NCBI RefSeq assembly: GCF_003696265.1
Contig: NZ_RFFH01000002.1
Span: 186,001-250,000, forward strand
DNA length: 64,000 bases
Origin: Nocardia stercoris
GTDB lineage: Bacteria > Actinomycetota > Actinomycetes > Mycobacteriales > Mycobacteriaceae
Reading direction: 5' to 3'
The first letter of the stretch is position 1; the number at the start of each line of letters is the position of its first letter. Below, piece by piece: positions 62,374-64,000 of this stretch. A program made the translations under genes and the position numbers. Under the pieces are notes generated by a model. That model made no database searches. It was given only the letters and a program-made list of their open reading frames with translations, and was not told the DNA's origin.

Positions 62374-63789
62374 TCACGCGGCCGGGCAATGGGTTCCGGC
62401 TGCGGGCACGGTTCCCGAGATCAGGTACGCGTCGCCCGCAGCGGTGGTGCAGGGGGTGCGGCTGTAGACGCCGTGACCCCAGCCGTCGTAGGTGAGGAGC
62501 GTAGCTCGCGGGGTGTGTGCGGCAACGGCCGCGGCCCATTCGTAGGGTGTGGCCGGGTCGTGAATCGAGTTCATCACCAGGACGGCAGGGCCGCCGGTGA
62601 CCGACGGCAGGTGCGCCGGGTCGGCCGGGGGGATAGGCCAGCCGGAGCAGAGAGTGGCTGCCGCCCACGCGAAGTGGGCGTGCAGGGGGCCCGCGTTGCG
62701 GTTCTGTTCCGACCACAGGTCGGTCCAGCGGGCTTGGTCGGGGATGTCGAAGGTCCAGTCGGAGCAGACGGCCAGTTGGCCGGCGGAGACGGCGACGCCG
62801 GTGGGCTGCGGCCAGGGGACCGGGCCGGAGATCGGCGGCCGATCACGCAGGGCCGCAAGGTCGTTCGCGAGGGCAGTCCAGTCCGGCTGGTACAGCCGCT
62901 GGGTCACCGCGGTACTCAGGCCGAGCGCGGTCGAGGGGCGGCCGTGCGAGTCGGCCAGGGTGCCGTGCAGGGCGCTGTCCCACAGCCGGTCGTACAGCCC
63001 GGGGATGTCGGAGCCGTGCAGGGCGCAGGCAGCTTCCCGGTCGCACCAGGACACGAACTCGCCGAAGGTGTCCCCGCCGGCGCGGGCCTCGGCGGCCAGG
63101 AAGCCGGGTCCATCCAGGCTGTGGTCGTCCACGCTGTCGATCAGCAGCGCCCGGACCCGTTGCGGGAACAGCTCCAGGTACGCCTGGCCGGACATGGTCC
63201 CGTAGGAACGGCCGTAGAGGGCGACCGTCGATCGGCCGAGGGCGGCGCGCAGCGCGTCCACGTCGCGGGCGACGCTGATCTCGTCCACATGCTCGAACAG
63301 GGGACCGGTGAACGTGCGACAGCTGTCGGCCAATCGGTGGGCGTACGCCTGCAGCTCGGCCAGCGTATGCCCCGATTCGGGGGCGGTGTCGGGCTGGGCG
63401 AGCAGTCCCTGGTCGCATCGGATCGGATGGCTGCGGCCCACACCACGCGGGTCGAAGCTGACGATGTCGAACGCGTCGTGCAGCGCGGGGGAGAACTGGT
63501 CCTGGGTGCGGAGTTCGTCGACCCCGGAGGTGCCGGGACCACCGGGCAGGGAGATCAGGGTCCCGGTCGGGTGGGTTCCGGTGGCGCGCTTGCGGGTCAC
63601 CGCCAGGTCGATGGTGGCGCCGTCCGGGTGAGCCCAATCGATCGGGACGGCGATCGAACCGCAGTCGAGTGCCGCGCTCTCGGGGCACGGATGCCAGGCG
63701 ACGGTCGGCGGGGCGGAGCGGCAGGCTCCGGCCGACAGCACCGCCAGCAGAGCGGCGGCGAATGGAATCATGTTGCGGCGCAATCGCAT
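62374..63789 (-). CDS. secreted S33-family alpha/beta hydrolase lipoprotein
   Basis: 471 residues from ATG at 63789. Signal peptide ending in LSAGAC (lipid Cys near 23). Alpha/beta hydrolase: oxyanion segment LISLPGGPGTSG, FDPRGVGRSHPIRCD, the nucleophile elbow YGRSYGT (Ser near 195), acid HDPATPYEWA and catalytic His in YDGWGHGVYSR. Six or so Cys in pairs fit an extracellular enzyme. It belongs with Streptomyces tripeptidyl aminopeptidase and prolyl-peptidase-type enzymes. Intact gene between the parS region and rsmG. Confidence 0.88.
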   Translation of the reverse strand: MRLRRNMIPFAAALLAVLSAGACRSAPPTVAWHPCPESAALDCGSIAVPIDWAHPDGATIDLAVTRKRATGTHPTGTLISLPGGPGTSGVDELRTQDQFSPALHDAFDIVSFDPRGVGRSHPIRCDQGLLAQPDTAPESGHTLAELQAYAHRLADSCRTFTGPLFEHVDEISVARDVDALRAALGRSTVALYGRSYGTMSGQAYLELFPQRVRALLIDSVDDHSLDGPGFLAAEARAGGDTFGEFVSWCDREAACALHGSDIPGLYDRLWDSALHGTLADSHGRPSTALGLSTAVTQRLYQPDWTALANDLAALRDRPPISGPVPWPQPTGVAVSAGQLAVCSDWTFDIPDQARWTDLWSEQNRNAGPLHAHFAWAAATLCSGWPIPPADPAHLPSVTGGPAVLVMNSIHDPATPYEWAAAVAAHTPRATLLTYDGWGHGVYSRTPCTTAAGDAYLISGTVPAAGTHCPAA

Positions 63790-63870
63790 ACATCCGATCG
63801 TGCCGTCGCGTGCCCGAACCCGGCATCCCGCGCTGGAACGAGCGGCCCCCATACCGGGGTAGCGGGGTGG

Positions 63871-64000
63871 CTAGCGGTTCTTGCGGGACTTGCGACCCGC
63901 ACGCCCCACGGTCCGGGCGACGCGCTCGATGCTGAGCACCACCGTCGGCGGCGACACGATTCCGGCGCCGCATTCGAGAATCTCGCTGCGTCCGCCGCCG
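63871..64000 (-). CDS. rsmG: 3' end of rsmG (16S rRNA G527 methyltransferase), partial
   Basis: The last 42 codons of a gene cut by the window edge. The product ends ILECGAGIVSPPTVVLSIERV followed by a basic ARTVGRAGRKSRKNR tail. This resembles the C-terminus of M. tuberculosis RsmG/GidB (CGANYLRPPATVVF). RsmG methylates N7 of G527 in 16S rRNA. Its usual downstream neighbour is parA, on the same strand, but here parA begins at 56046. Confidence 0.7.
   Translation of the reverse strand, partial: GGGRSEILECGAGIVSPPTVVLSIERVARTVGRAGRKSRKNR

Noticed and set aside
56047..63870. Integrated mobile element as the cause of the parA-rsmG split
   Set aside because: No integrase, transposase, terminal inverted repeat or target duplication could be seen; duplication of parS cassettes explains part of the length better.

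Overview
The window is high-GC actinobacterial DNA, most likely chromosomal sequence from Nocardia or a close relative in the Nocardiaceae. Three things point there. There is a complete yrbEA-yrbEB-mceA-F operon. There is an antigen-85-type mycolyltransferase, which implies a mycolic-acid envelope. From about 37.9 kb on, gene order follows the origin-proximal block known from Mycobacterium tuberculosis (pcnA, mutT4, an Rv3909-like protein, murJ-pseudokinase, sigM, rsmA, trxB, trxC, cwlM, an Rv3916c-like protein, parB, parA, then rsmG). The genus is an inference; no rRNA or tRNA gene was seen.

Layout. 0-10.4 kb: a crotonase-fold enzyme, a thioesterase, Lon protease with a HspR-type operator, a Pro/Ala-rich lipoprotein, a DUF445 membrane protein, a TIGR03084 protein, L-2-hydroxyglutarate oxidase, a SRPBCC protein and an RNase HI. 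10.4-20.4 kb: the mce transporter operon on the minus strand, with stop/start overlaps coupling mceA through mceF. 20.4-33.7 kb: secreted and envelope proteins (S1 protease, L,D-transpeptidase, Thr/Pro-tailed protein, mycolyltransferase, DUF4185), a P450, an M13 peptidase, a pirin and a NUDIX hydrolase. 33.7-37.8 kb: a molybdate operon (mopI-like, modA, modB, modC, minus strand) whose modB-modC gap holds a duplicated sequence, one copy interrupted by a short fragment copied from lon. 38-53 kb: the pcnA-to-cwlM block. 53-56 kb: Rv3916c-like, parB and parA.

The most unusual part is 56.05-63.87 kb. parA and rsmG are usually neighbours; here about 7.8 kb separates them. This interval carries ten ParB-box (parS) like 14-mers, with an eleventh inside the 5' end of parA. 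It also carries parS-bearing repeat cassettes, a 9-bp minisatellite, a 14-bp-stem hairpin with CACGTG in its loop, gene remnants and four intact accessory genes (AraC regulator, NAD(P)-binding reductase, phosphotransferase, S33 hydrolase). It looks like an expanded centromere region. A further parS-like site lies 52 kb away inside lon and, like the one in parA, encodes Asn-Val-Ser-Arg-Glu-Thr.

Two other observations stand out: a near-perfect internal ribosome binding site and GTG start inside murJ, just ahead of its pseudokinase half, and a 35-codon ORF with its own strong ribosome binding site squeezed between the Rv3909-like gene and murJ.
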